Below, in pieces: positions 16,676 to 24,545 of a DNA stretch of 64,000 nt. The notes under the pieces are model-generated. The model did no database searches. It was not told the origin of the DNA and saw nothing but the letters and a program-made list of their open reading frames with translations. Numbering within the stretch: position 1 is the first letter of the stretch; every line of letters starts with the position of its first letter. The translations under genes were made by a program, and so were the position numbers. The stretch comes from Pseudomonas moraviensis (GTDB lineage: Bacteria; Pseudomonadota; Gammaproteobacteria; Pseudomonadales; Pseudomonadaceae), in contig NZ_LT629788.1 of NCBI RefSeq assembly GCF_900105805.1, positions 248,001-312,000 of the forward strand. Direction: 5' to 3'.

Positions 16676-16921
16676 TTAGCCGTAGTCAAACGAAATTTGA
16701 TAGTCGTGAACTCTCAAATCGATTTGATGTTGAAAATACGGCTGAATGGTGGCGAGCCAATTTTGAGCGACGTTGAAACTGCCATTGTTGATGTTGTCCG
16801 CGGCGGGAATCCCCAAGGCGTTTAACACTGACTCGTCATCACCCAGGTCTTTTGACGACTCTTCCCCCTGAAACTCCAAGGTTGCTGTGTCGTACCATTC
16901 CAATCTCAGTTCCAGTCCCAT
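16676..16921 (-). CDS. Colicin-E3/cloacin-type immunity protein (copy 2)
   Basis: An 81-residue protein of the cloacin immunity family, which binds and blocks E3-type 16S rRNase domains. Family hallmarks are MGLELRLEWYDTAT, EESSKDLGDDESVLNALGIP, NNGSFNVAQNWLATIQPYFQHQIDLRVHDYQISFDYG, matching ImmE3 along its whole length. Its ATG follows the stop of copy 1 with no gap (TAGATG), so it is translationally coupled. It differs from copy 1 at many positions, suggesting a second specificity rather than a recent duplicate. Confidence 0.92.
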   Translation of the reverse strand: MGLELRLEWYDTATLEFQGEESSKDLGDDESVLNALGIPAADNINNGSFNVAQNWLATIQPYFQHQIDLRVHDYQISFDYG

Positions 16922-17173
16922 CTACCATTCATCCCGGTAAACGAACGATACCTGATAGTCGTAAGAAGAAAATTGAATGGAATGCTGGAAGTATGGCTGG
17001 AGAGTCTTGATCCAATCGGCTTTCACATCAAATCCGCCGTTATTGAAGCTTTTCGACGGTAGGCCTAATGCTTCCATTAATGAGCCGTCCTCGCCAAGGT
17101 CTTTCGACAGTTCCTCCCCTTCACCCAGTTCGGTTTGCTGGTCGTACCATTCGAGTCTGGCTTTAAGTCCCAT
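16922..17173 (-). CDS. Colicin-E3/cloacin-type immunity protein (copy 1, cognate candidate)
   Basis: An 83-residue E3-type immunity protein (MGLKARLEWYDQQTELGEGEELSKDLGEDGSLMEALGLP, NNGGFDVKADWIKTLQPYFQH, DYQVSFVYRDEW). It lies 7 bases downstream of the toxin gene and ends in the YRDxW tail of ImmE3, so it is the best candidate for the cognate immunity protein. Full length for the family. Confidence 0.93.
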   Translation of the reverse strand: MGLKARLEWYDQQTELGEGEELSKDLGEDGSLMEALGLPSKSFNNGGFDVKADWIKTLQPYFQHSIQFSSYDYQVSFVYRDEW

Positions 17174-17180
17174 GTAATCC

Positions 17181-18395
17181 TCATAAATATTTTTTGATAC
17201 TACGGTTCTTTTTGGGTGGATCTATCTGTTCACCAGTTCTGTGGTCGTAAGAGCCTAAATGGCTACCATCGCTTGCGCGGTAGGCTTCAAGCTCGCCATG
17301 TAGATAGTCCCATTCATAGATTATTCGGCCTTTTGCGTTGATCCAGCGATCCCTAAGCCCGCCGTTGAACGGTGTTTTCTTCTTTGCTCTTCTTAAATCA
17401 GGAAAGGCCGTGATATCTGACGTTTCCGGCGCTGGGTGATAGGTATGTCCGGCCTCGGCGGTGCCTTTCGCAGTACTGACAACAATGTAGATCGGTTCTA
17501 CACCCGAATCTGCCGGAAACACCAAAATAGAATCCCGATACTCCGGCGGATAAACCGGATTCACCAGTATCCCGTCCGCCGCTTTCGTCGGCGGATACAC
17601 CCAGATATGCGGTGCCTGCGGGGCAGCCTCCAGCGCCGGAATGCCGAGGATGTCCGAGCCATCCACCGCCGGTGTCCAGAGCAGTTCGACGCCTTCACCC
17701 AGATCGGCAACGAACCGGTCGCCGCGTGCAGTGAACTGCACGACATCGACCATTTCCCAATCGCGGTTCTTGCCGGTGTAGAAACCGTAACCCTTGAGGC
17801 TGCCATCGGCCTGTTGCTCGACGCGCAGGCGTACGCGTGTTCTGGCTTGTTTGAGTGTGCTCAGTTGCTCATCGGTGTACAGCGCGCTGTCGCCCAGGCT
17901 TGACGGGATCAGCAGCGCAACCAGCCCGACCAAGGGTGCAGCCACCGCACTGGAGACTAGCGCCGGCAGCGCTTCAAAAGCCGAGCCTGCCAAGGCCAGA
18001 CTGCCAAACCCGATCGGGATCGCGTTGGCGCTGATTTTCTTGAGTGGAATGCCGCCGCTTGCGTCGGCTTCGCGAGCGCCGAGCAGGATCAGCTCGCCGT
18101 AATCCTTCAGGCTGTCGGTCGGGACCATGCCGGAAGGATTGCTGTAATCGATGATCGCATCCGGCAACTTGCACGACTTGGCGAATACGCACCCGGCACG
18201 CACAGCTTCAGGTTTTTTCGCCGCCACTTCCCGGCTGCGCTCGAAAGCCTCCTGCCGCGCCAGCATCGCATCGTAGGCATTTTGCCCGGCTTCGCGCTCG
18301 GCCAGTTCAGCCGCCGTCATATAGCGCCAGGTAACGTGATGTCCGTCGCCCTCCGGTGGGTTTTGCACCCGGGGAATGTCCTTGTACCGCGCCAC
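17181..18395 (-). CDS. S-type-pyocin-domain toxin with colicin-E3-like 16S rRNase domain
   Basis: A 404-residue toxin. Residues about 110-300 fit the S-type pyocin domain (hydrophobic stretch FEALPALVSSAVAAPLVGLVALL, then TRVRLRVEQQADGSLKGYGFYTG). Residues about 320-404 match the colicin E3 cytotoxic domain: TYHPAPETSDIT, RWINAKGRIIYEWDYLHGEL, YRASDGSHLGS, RSIKKYL. E3 catalytic residues Asp510, His513, Glu517 and Arg545 correspond to D363, H366, E370 and R398, all present. It would cut 16S rRNA at the decoding site. There is no long receptor-binding or TonB-box N-terminus. The GTG start has AAGGGA upstream. Immunity genes follow; an IS3 element lies just upstream. Confidence 0.9.
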   Translation of the reverse strand: MARYKDIPRVQNPPEGDGHHVTWRYMTAAELAEREAGQNAYDAMLARQEAFERSREVAAKKPEAVRAGCVFAKSCKLPDAIIDYSNPSGMVPTDSLKDYGELILLGAREADASGGIPLKKISANAIPIGFGSLALAGSAFEALPALVSSAVAAPLVGLVALLIPSSLGDSALYTDEQLSTLKQARTRVRLRVEQQADGSLKGYGFYTGKNRDWEMVDVVQFTARGDRFVADLGEGVELLWTPAVDGSDILGIPALEAAPQAPHIWVYPPTKAADGILVNPVYPPEYRDSILVFPADSGVEPIYIVVSTAKGTAEAGHTYHPAPETSDITAFPDLRRAKKKTPFNGGLRDRWINAKGRIIYEWDYLHGELEAYRASDGSHLGSYDHRTGEQIDPPKKNRSIKKYL

Positions 18396-18512
18396 TGATC
18401 GTCCCTTCGTTCACCATCGACAGCCCCTCGAAAGGAGTTGCACGACGTTATCGAAGCGGGGTCTGTTCTGGTCAAACGATACTGGACACGGTTATAGGGT
18501 TTAGGTCATTTC

Positions 18513-19313
18513 TCATGCTGCCAAGGCTTCCATTGCTACCGGAGTCCGATATCCGTTGTGACTGTGCAGCCTGATCCGATTGTAATAATGGGTCAGGTAG
18601 CGCAACACATCGGTACTAGCCTCATCTTCGTTTCGGTAGCCAGCCTTGGGTATCCATTCAGATTTCAAACTGCCAAAGAAACGCTCCATCGGGGCGTTAT
18701 CCCAGCAGTTTCCTCGTCGACTCATGCTTTGTTTTATGCGCATGTCCGCCAGCATTTCACGAAATACTTTACTGCTGTAATGACAGCCCTGATCCGAATG
18801 GAACATTAGGTTTTCAGGGCGTCCTCGCGACTCGAAAGCCATCTTTAACGCTCGACAGGTCAGAGCTGAATCCGGGCTTCTGGACATCGCCCAGCCGACG
18901 ATACGCCGGGCATGCAGATCAAGTACAGCAGCCAGATAAACCCAGTAAGTACCGGCCCAAATGTAAGTCACGTCGCCACACCACACTCGATTGGGGATCT
19001 CGACATTGAATTTACGCTCCAAATGATTGGGGGCGTATTGCGCCTCCGCACCGCTGGGTTTGTAACGATGCCTGCGCCGTTGCTGACTCTTCAACCCGAG
19101 CTCGCGCATCAGGCTACGAGCCATGTAACGACCCACCGACTCTTTTTCGTTACATAGCGCCTTTGACAGGCTGCGCGCGCCCATTGAGCCGCGACTTTGC
19201 TCATGTAATTCAGCAGCTTTGATCTTTAGGCGATTGCGCCCGTCATCTACTTTCGCCCGCTGTTTCAGACGCTCGTAATAACTGCTGCGGTTGATTCCAA
19301 ATACAACGCACAA
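18513..19313 (-). CDS. IS3-family transposase OrfB (DDE integrase core)
   Basis: A 266-residue segment with the rve/DDE core: first Asp in VWCGDVTYIWAG, second in MFHSDQGCHYSS, Glu in APMERFFGSLKSEW, with the conserved AVLDLHARRIVGWAMS between. Its frame continues upstream past 19313 to the A6G slip site, so the active enzyme is most likely an OrfAB fusion made by -1 frameshifting; after the slip the joint reads LKKGYSSLDVGFPRSVRLV. Apparently intact. Confidence 0.92.
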   Translation of the reverse strand: MCVVFGINRSSYYERLKQRAKVDDGRNRLKIKAAELHEQSRGSMGARSLSKALCNEKESVGRYMARSLMRELGLKSQQRRRHRYKPSGAEAQYAPNHLERKFNVEIPNRVWCGDVTYIWAGTYWVYLAAVLDLHARRIVGWAMSRSPDSALTCRALKMAFESRGRPENLMFHSDQGCHYSSKVFREMLADMRIKQSMSRRGNCWDNAPMERFFGSLKSEWIPKAGYRNEDEASTDVLRYLTHYYNRIRLHSHNGYRTPVAMEALAA

Positions 19314-19354
19314 CTCGGATCTTGAATATTGCTCGCTTAACTCCTCGACCAGCC

Positions 19355-19654
19355 TTACCGATCGAGGGAATCCGACATCAAGAGAGCTGTAGCCTTTTTT
19401 AAAATTTCCTTCTCGCGCTCAATCCGTCGAATTGTTGCTTCCAGTTCCTGGATGCGTTGTTGGTCAACGGTCATGGCCTTGGACTTCTCAGGCGTCTTGC
19501 CGCTGCGCTCCGCACGCAGTTGCTCAACCCAGCGACGCAGAGCTGTAGGGCCCACGCCCATTGCTTCGCAGGCTTCACTCACCGAATAGTCTTTATCCAA
19601 AACCAGGCAAGCCGCATCCCGTTTGAAATCTGTCGAAAAATATCGTCTGGTCAA
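19355..19654 (-). CDS. IS3-family transposase OrfA (helix-turn-helix subunit)
   Basis: A 99-residue protein with an N-terminal HTH (RRYFSTDFKRDAACLVLDKDYSVSEACEAMGVGPTALRRWVEQL) followed by a leucine-zipper-like coiled coil (IQELEATIRRIEREKEILKKATALL). The AAAAAAG run that encodes Lys-Lys in EILKKAT (complement of 19396-19402) is the usual -1 slippery site of this family. Confidence 0.93.
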   Translation of the reverse strand: MTRRYFSTDFKRDAACLVLDKDYSVSEACEAMGVGPTALRRWVEQLRAERSGKTPEKSKAMTVDQQRIQELEATIRRIEREKEILKKATALLMSDSLDR

Positions 19655-19719
19655 ATCACACCTCGTCTATGGGCGTAGATTACCGCCCTTTAGGGGTGTC
19701 CAGAATCATTAAGCCAGAT

Positions 19720-19766
19720 CACTTTCCCCCTCGCCCCCTTGGGGGAGAGGGCTGGGGTGAGGGGGT
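19720..19766. repeat. CCCTC-rich hairpin, REP-like
   Basis: CCCCCTCGCCCCCTTGGGGGAGAGGG followed by CTGGGGTGAGGGGG forms a strong hairpin, similar to the flanks of the tandem repeat near 6.85 kb. Confidence 0.65.
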
Positions 19767-19815
19767 AAAGTTTTCACTGGCAACTTATCAACAAAGCCAA
19801 ACGCAAATCATAAAA

Positions 19816-19850
19816 AAACCGCACGATCTTAAATCGTGCGGCTCTTTAAC
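19816..19850 (-). terminator. Rho-independent terminator of the PepSY gene
   Basis: CCGCACGATCTTAAATCGTGCGG is a perfect stem; on the minus strand it is followed by GGTTTTTTTATG. Confidence 0.88.
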
Positions 19851-19859
19851 AACGGTCTA

Positions 19860-20165
19860 TCAAGTATCTTGCTTGTCGCTCAGCACTTTACCGGTGGTGG
19901 CATCAAAGTCCACGTCGAATTCTTTGCCGTCAGCAGTTTTAAGTTCGACTTCGTACTCGTAACCGTTGAAGTGGTTATCCAGGTCGGTGTCGGTAATCGT
20001 TGCGCCCGGGTGCAGTTTCAGGGCTGCTTCGTTCATCGATTCCAGCGACTTGATCTTGCCGTCCTTGACCAGTTGCGGGATCTGGTCGATACGCACGTCA
20101 GCCTGAGCCAGGCCAGCGGTAAGAGTCAGGGCAGCGGCGGTAAACAGGGCAGTCAAAGTTTTCAT
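19860..20165 (-). CDS. PepSY-domain periplasmic protein
   Basis: A 101-residue exported protein (signal peptide ending AGLAQA). The mature part is a single PepSY domain: HPGATITDTDLDNHFNGYEYEVELKTADGKEFDVDFDATTGKVL. PepSY domains are thought to inhibit proteases or modulate neighbouring sensor or enzyme activity. The gene is monocistronic, with AAGGA before the ATG and a perfect terminator after the stop. Confidence 0.9.
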   Translation of the reverse strand: MKTLTALFTAAALTLTAGLAQADVRIDQIPQLVKDGKIKSLESMNEAALKLHPGATITDTDLDNHFNGYEYEVELKTADGKEFDVDFDATTGKVLSDKQDT

Positions 20166-20275
20166 CGGTTCATTCCTTGGCAGTGCGTTGAAGTGGTTGA
20201 TCTGTGTAAGTGGGTTCAGATTAACCAGCGCAACTTAACTCACCCTTAAATCTGCGCATCGCGAGAAAACCGCTC

Positions 20276-20302
20276 TTGTGGGAGCGAGCCTGCTCGCGAA
20301 GC
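20276..20302. repeat. Single REP unit
   Basis: TTGTGGGAGCGAGCCTGCTCGCGAAGC is one half of the REP palindrome found elsewhere in the window. Confidence 0.8.
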
Positions 20303-20320
20303 AGACGACTCGATAACTAA

Positions 20321-21448
20321 TCAGAAACCGTTCTTCTTCAAAACTTCATCAATGCTGCCAACCGCCGGACGCTTATAAAACTTCAACAGCTCACTGGCGC
20401 GGTTGGTAAAGATGCCATCGACACCCGCCGCCATGACTTTCTCGTAGTCCACCGGCTCATCGACGGTATAAACGTGCACCAGCATGCCCTGGTCGTGGGT
20501 GTACTGGTTCATCCACGGTTGCACCAGATCGGAATAGCTCTGGTCACCGCCATGCGTCAGCTTCGCCGAAGGGCCGGTGCCGATCGCGCCCTGGGCCTTG
20601 GCGTAGTCGACCCATTGCTTGAATTCAGCTTCGGATTTTGGCTCCTGCTTGCCGTAGAAAACGTTTTTGTCCTTCTCACCGGACGCGGCAAACGTCACGG
20701 CGGATTTCGGCTCGATGCTGCCTTCGCCGACCCACAACAGCAGGATCTTCGGCACTTGCGGCATTTCCTTTTCCAGCAGTTGCAGGCTGTTTTTGTCGAA
20801 GGTTTGCAGGATCACCTTGCCTTTACCCTGACCGACGCCCAGTGCACTTTTCGCCAGTTTCGAACCGGCCGGACTGAGCCAGCCGCGATCCTGCAGTTTT
20901 TCCTTCAGGTCATGTTCGATGCCGGGAAACAGCTGTGGCTCTTTGGTTTCGATGTACAGGCCCGGCTTGTGTTGCGGGTTGGCGCGGGCGATGTCGATGA
21001 TTTCGTCAAGAGTGAGGATTTTCAGCCCGGCGTAAGAGGGGCGCGCGCGATCCGGGTACTTGGTGTTGAACCAACTGCCGGCGTCGAGGGTTTTCAGTTC
21101 GGCCATGGTGAACGCGGTGGCCGGGCTGTCCTTGCGCTCGGGGAATTTGCTGGCGACGTCGGTGGTGCGTTGCAGATTGTCGTCGTGCAGGGCGAAGAGC
21201 ACGCCGTCCTTGCTGCGTTGCAAGTCCATTTCCAGGTAATCGGCGCCGAGGTCGCGGGCCAGTTTGTAGGCCGCTGCGGTGGATTCCGGGGCATCGAACG
21301 ACGCGCCACGGTGGGCGATCACCGCCGGATGCGGAATGCCATGGGCGGCAGCAATTGCCTTGGGCTCAGGATGGCTGTCGGCGTGCGCCTGACCGAGGCC
21401 GAACAACAGACTCAGCACCAGGGCGCTTCGGGTAAAAGTGGCAGGCAT
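20321..21448 (-). CDS. glpQ: Periplasmic glycerophosphodiester phosphodiesterase
   Basis: A 375-residue GDPD with a signal peptide (LFGLGQAHA). It hydrolyses glycerophosphodiesters to glycerol-3-phosphate and the alcohol. Catalytic motifs are AHRGASFDAPESTAAAY (His and Glu), YLEMDLQRSKDGVLFALHDDNLQRTT (metal-binding Glu/Asp and catalytic His), LYIETKEP, and the C-terminal VHVYTVDEPVDYEKVMAAGVDGIFTNRAS. The length fits the periplasmic GlpQ type. A single gene with no glpT next to it. Confidence 0.93.
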   Translation of the reverse strand: MPATFTRSALVLSLLFGLGQAHADSHPEPKAIAAAHGIPHPAVIAHRGASFDAPESTAAAYKLARDLGADYLEMDLQRSKDGVLFALHDDNLQRTTDVASKFPERKDSPATAFTMAELKTLDAGSWFNTKYPDRARPSYAGLKILTLDEIIDIARANPQHKPGLYIETKEPQLFPGIEHDLKEKLQDRGWLSPAGSKLAKSALGVGQGKGKVILQTFDKNSLQLLEKEMPQVPKILLLWVGEGSIEPKSAVTFAASGEKDKNVFYGKQEPKSEAEFKQWVDYAKAQGAIGTGPSAKLTHGGDQSYSDLVQPWMNQYTHDQGMLVHVYTVDEPVDYEKVMAAGVDGIFTNRASELLKFYKRPAVGSIDEVLKKNGF

Positions 21449-21668
21449 GGTCGAGTTCCTTTCGCAGGTTTTTTTCGAGACGTACCTTTTAACAATTGAA
21501 GCGCCGCAGGGCTATCGCCAGACCGACATAAAGCGAGCAAAACGGAAATTTCCTGCACTTTTGTGGCGCTGTTTGCAGTACGCTTGCCCACGGCAGACGC
21601 CCCGGCAGAGGGCGCGCCGCTGTGTTGCCCTGCGTGTAAACCATCGATCATCTTTCGTGAGGTTTACC

Positions 21669-21995
21669 ATGCGCATCACCTCCCAACTCATCTGCCAGGC
21701 CGCCGACAATCTCAAAGGCTTCGTCGGCCTCAACCGCAAGACCGGCCAATACCTCGTACGCTTCAGCGAAGATTCGTTCGGCATGGACGTGGCCGATGAC
21801 GGCATCATTCCGACCAGTGAGTTCGTCTGGGCACCGCTATCGGACACCACCATGACGCTCAAGCGCGAACTGATTCAGTTGCTGCTTGATCAACACATCG
21901 ACGAGCGCATCAACATCAGCGAACCGTTGCGGGTCTACATGAGCAAGGTCGAAGTACCGGAGATTGTTGCAGTGCGAAGTCTGGTGCGCAGCTGA
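21669..21995 (+). CDS. DUF2025-family protein
   Basis: A 108-residue cytosolic protein typical of Pseudomonas DUF2025: MRITSQLICQAADNLKGFVGLNRKTGQYLVRFSEDSFGMDV, then WAPLSDTTMTLKRELIQLLLDQHIDERINISEPLRVYMSK. No enzymatic motif is visible. The ATG at 21669 is preceded by GTGAGG; the longer frame is not supported. The function is unknown. Confidence 0.85.
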   Translation: MRITSQLICQAADNLKGFVGLNRKTGQYLVRFSEDSFGMDVADDGIIPTSEFVWAPLSDTTMTLKRELIQLLLDQHIDERINISEPLRVYMSKVEVPEIVAVRSLVRS

Positions 21996-22018
21996 GGTTT
22001 GTAGTGTGGTTGCGGGCC

Positions 22019-22097
22019 TCTTCGCGAGCAGGCTCGCTCCCACCTTGAATCTGCGCCGTTCACAGATCTCCTGTGGGAGCGAGCCTGCTCGCGAAGG
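22019..22097. repeat. REP doublet
   Basis: CTTCGCGAGCAGGCTCGCTCCCACC is inverted against CTGTGGGAGCGAGCCTGCTCGCGAAG. Confidence 0.9.
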
Positions 22098-22160
22098 CGG
22101 CACCTCGGTTCATCGCCAGCCGCAATTCCCCACCCGACCACGAACCGATGTCAGTTCCCA

Positions 22161-23480
22161 TCACCCTGGCACCCGCTCGTTGGCAAACATGCTCACCGCA
22201 TCCACGGCCTCACTGGCGCCGTCGCGAATCTGCAGAATCACCGTCCCGGCCTGATTGGCCAGTTCCACGCCTTCGGCCGCGCGGTCGCGGGTGCCTTGCA
22301 TGCTTTTGATCGCTTGCCGCGTTTCGCTCTGGATCAGACTGATCATGTTGGAAATTTCGGCAGTGGAGCCGCTGGTGCGCGCCGCCAGTTGCCGCACTTC
22401 ATCGGCGACCACGGCAAAACCGCGCCCCTGTTCACCGGCGCGTGCCGCTTCGATGGCTGCGTTCAGCGCGAGCAGGTTGGTCTGATCGGCAATCGCGCGG
22501 ATGGTGTTGACGATGGCGGTGATCTGCTCGGAGCGGTCGCCGAGTTGCGCGATCAGGGTTGAAGACTGGCTGATGTCTTCGGCGATTTCGCGCATTTCGC
22601 TGGCAGCCTGTTGAATCACCTGCGTACCTTGCTCGGCGACTTTTCGCGTCGCCACCGAGATGTGATAAGCGGTGCTGGCACTGCGCGCGTCTTGCTCGTG
22701 TTGCTCGACACGGGCGGTGACGTCCGAAGCGAACTTGACCACTTTGTACAAGCGGCCCGAGGCGTCATAGACCGGGTTGTAGTTGGCCTCCAGCCACACG
22801 GTCTGACCGCGTTTATCCACGCGCTCGAACTGGCCGTGGAAGAACTCGCCCTGATTCAGGCGCCGCCAGAAATCCTGATAGGCGCCGCTGCTGACCAGCG
22901 CCGGGGTGCAGAACAAACGGTGATGCTGGCCCTTGAGCTCCGCGAGGTTGTAACCCATGCGCGTGAGAAAATTCTGGTTGGCGGTAAGGATGTTGCCCTC
23001 AAGGTCGAACTCGATCACCGCCATCGCGCGATCGATTGCCTGCAATTTGGCGTTGGCCTCGTTTTCCTGCTGCACTTTGGTGGTGACATCCATCGCGTAC
23101 TTGACCACTTTGATCACCCGTCCCGATGCATCCTTGATCGGGTTGTAACTGGCCTCCAGCCAGATCGGCTGGCCTTTGCTGTTGACCCGTTCAAAGGTGC
23201 CTGACTGGAACTGGCCGTTTTTCAGACGCGACCACAACTCAGTGTATTGGGCGCTACGACCGAATTCCGCCGTGCAGAAATGCCGGTGTGGCTGGCCGAT
23301 TGCCTGGGTAGCCGTGTAACCCATGGTCTTGAGGAAATTGTCATTGGCACGCAACACCACGCCATCAAGATCGAACTCGATCACCGCCATTGAACGGTTG
23401 ATCGCTTCGAGCATTGCAGCTTGGTCAAAAACGGTGTGTTGCAGTTCTTCGAGGGCGGCTTTGTGGCGATTGAAAAACAT
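22161..23480 (-). CDS. BdlA-like soluble chemotaxis protein with two PAS domains
   Basis: A 439-residue methyl-accepting chemotaxis protein without membrane segments. It has two similar PAS domains (about 25-125, MAVIEFDLDGVVLRANDNFLKTMGY; about 147-245, MAVIEFDLEGNILTANQNFLTRMGY), each followed by a PAC motif (GQPIWLEASYNPIKDASGRVIKVVKY; GQTVWLEANYNPVYDASGRLYKVVKF). The signalling hairpin is near 335-375 (ADQTNLLALNAAIEAARAGE...VADEVRQLA). This is the architecture of P. aeruginosa BdlA, which controls biofilm dispersal through c-di-GMP; Aer-type relatives are possible. The methylation region after the hairpin is short. Confidence 0.88.
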   Translation of the reverse strand: MFFNRHKAALEELQHTVFDQAAMLEAINRSMAVIEFDLDGVVLRANDNFLKTMGYTATQAIGQPHRHFCTAEFGRSAQYTELWSRLKNGQFQSGTFERVNSKGQPIWLEASYNPIKDASGRVIKVVKYAMDVTTKVQQENEANAKLQAIDRAMAVIEFDLEGNILTANQNFLTRMGYNLAELKGQHHRLFCTPALVSSGAYQDFWRRLNQGEFFHGQFERVDKRGQTVWLEANYNPVYDASGRLYKVVKFASDVTARVEQHEQDARSASTAYHISVATRKVAEQGTQVIQQAASEMREIAEDISQSSTLIAQLGDRSEQITAIVNTIRAIADQTNLLALNAAIEAARAGEQGRGFAVVADEVRQLAARTSGSTAEISNMISLIQSETRQAIKSMQGTRDRAAEGVELANQAGTVILQIRDGASEAVDAVSMFANERVPG

Positions 23481-23725
23481 GCTTGCGATACTCGGGAGTG
23501 GGGAAAATCAAAAGGATTCAGTCCCTATTCCTGCGCCGGCAGACCGAAATGCACAGGCGGCATTTCGGCGGTGACTGCTCAATGCCAGCGTTCCGTTACT
23601 GGCAGATGGCTACTTATACAAAACTTCATAAAGTTGTACAAGAAAGGAATTTTTGCCCGAGTTTGTATAACTTTTTGCTAAATTAGTTGTACGCGTTTCG
23701 CGACCTGCCTCGGCTACAAAGTAAG

Positions 23726-24334
23726 TCAGCGTTGATATCGCGCCAGGAACATCTCCAGCGCCGACTCGGCAACCGAGTCCTGCGCGTCTGGATCAAGGGC
23801 TGCGCGTCCGAGCGAGATCTGCGGCCAGAATGCAAACGCCTTGAGCAAACCTTGCACCTGATGCGCAGCGAACTCGGGATCCACCGGTTTGAGCCGGCCG
23901 TCGGCTTGCGCCTCGCGTATCCAGACAGTCAGGCCTTCCTCGCGCTCGCCCATGCGCTCGATCATGTTCTGCGCGCGCTCGGGGGAATGAATGGTTGCGG
24001 CGATTGCGACCCGCGCGAGGGTGAGGAAATTCTCGTCGGCCATCATTTGCACTTTCTCGCGCAACATTTGCCGCAATTGCTCGCTCAGTGGTTGCTCGCG
24101 GTTATAGCGCACCGATGGCTCGGCAATGATCCGCGCCCACAGCTGATTGAGGATTTCGGCGAACAGCTCTTCCTTGCTCGGGAAGTGGTTGTACACCGTA
24201 CGCTTCGACACGCCGGCCGTGGCGGCGATCTTGTCCATGCTGGTAATTTCGAACCCATGGGCACGGAATTCGGCTATCGCCGCCTGGATGATGGCTTCGC
24301 GTTTGCGGTCGGTGAGGCGTTGTGGAGCGGTCAT
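23726..24334 (-). CDS. TetR/AcrR-family transcriptional regulator
   Basis: A 202-residue regulator. The N-terminal HTH is IIQAAIAEFRAHGFEITSMDKIAATAGVSKRTVYNHFPSKEELFAEIL, and the C-terminal domain carries the ligand pocket and resembles the TetR_C group of AefR-like proteins. It is divergent from the MBL-fold hydrolase gene, with two palindromes in the gap, so it probably represses both genes. Confidence 0.92.
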   Translation of the reverse strand: MTAPQRLTDRKREAIIQAAIAEFRAHGFEITSMDKIAATAGVSKRTVYNHFPSKEELFAEILNQLWARIIAEPSVRYNREQPLSEQLRQMLREKVQMMADENFLTLARVAIAATIHSPERAQNMIERMGEREEGLTVWIREAQADGRLKPVDPEFAAHQVQGLLKAFAFWPQISLGRAALDPDAQDSVAESALEMFLARYQR

Positions 24335-24360
24335 GAGCGGGCTTCGGCAGAAAAGAGAGG

Positions 24361-24432
24361 AAATTACACTCGGCAGTTTACTTGGCGTCGGCTTTGATGC
24401 AACCTAGAAACTACACCGCTCAGTGTAATGTT
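24361..24432. promoter_or_regulatory. Candidate TetR operators between divergent genes
   Basis: TACACCGCTCAGTGTA (24412-24427) is a palindrome with 5-base arms (TACAC/GTGTA). About 47 bases away, TTACACTCGGCAGTTTAC has a similar but weaker symmetry. Their place between the TetR gene and the hydrolase gene suggests autoregulation and control of the hydrolase. Binding is inferred. Confidence 0.55.
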
Positions 24433-24545
24433 GCGTTAATCCTCGCACCTTACAAACCAGAGCGTTTGGCCCTTGCGTGCAGCTTGGCCATTTTCATTCC
24501 CCGTGGAATACCGTGCAGCACACGGTTTTTCGGAGTCGTTCAGTC

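Larger units (their letters stand above)
18478..19707 (-). mobile_element. IS3-family insertion sequence
   Basis: About 1.23 kb carrying overlapping orfA and orfB, with imperfect terminal inverted repeats GATACTGGACAC (from 18478) and, on the complement at the other end, GATTCTGGACAC (to 19707). I see no clear 3-bp target duplication. The element lies about 80 bases upstream of the toxin gene, where its promoter would be. Confidence 0.88.
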
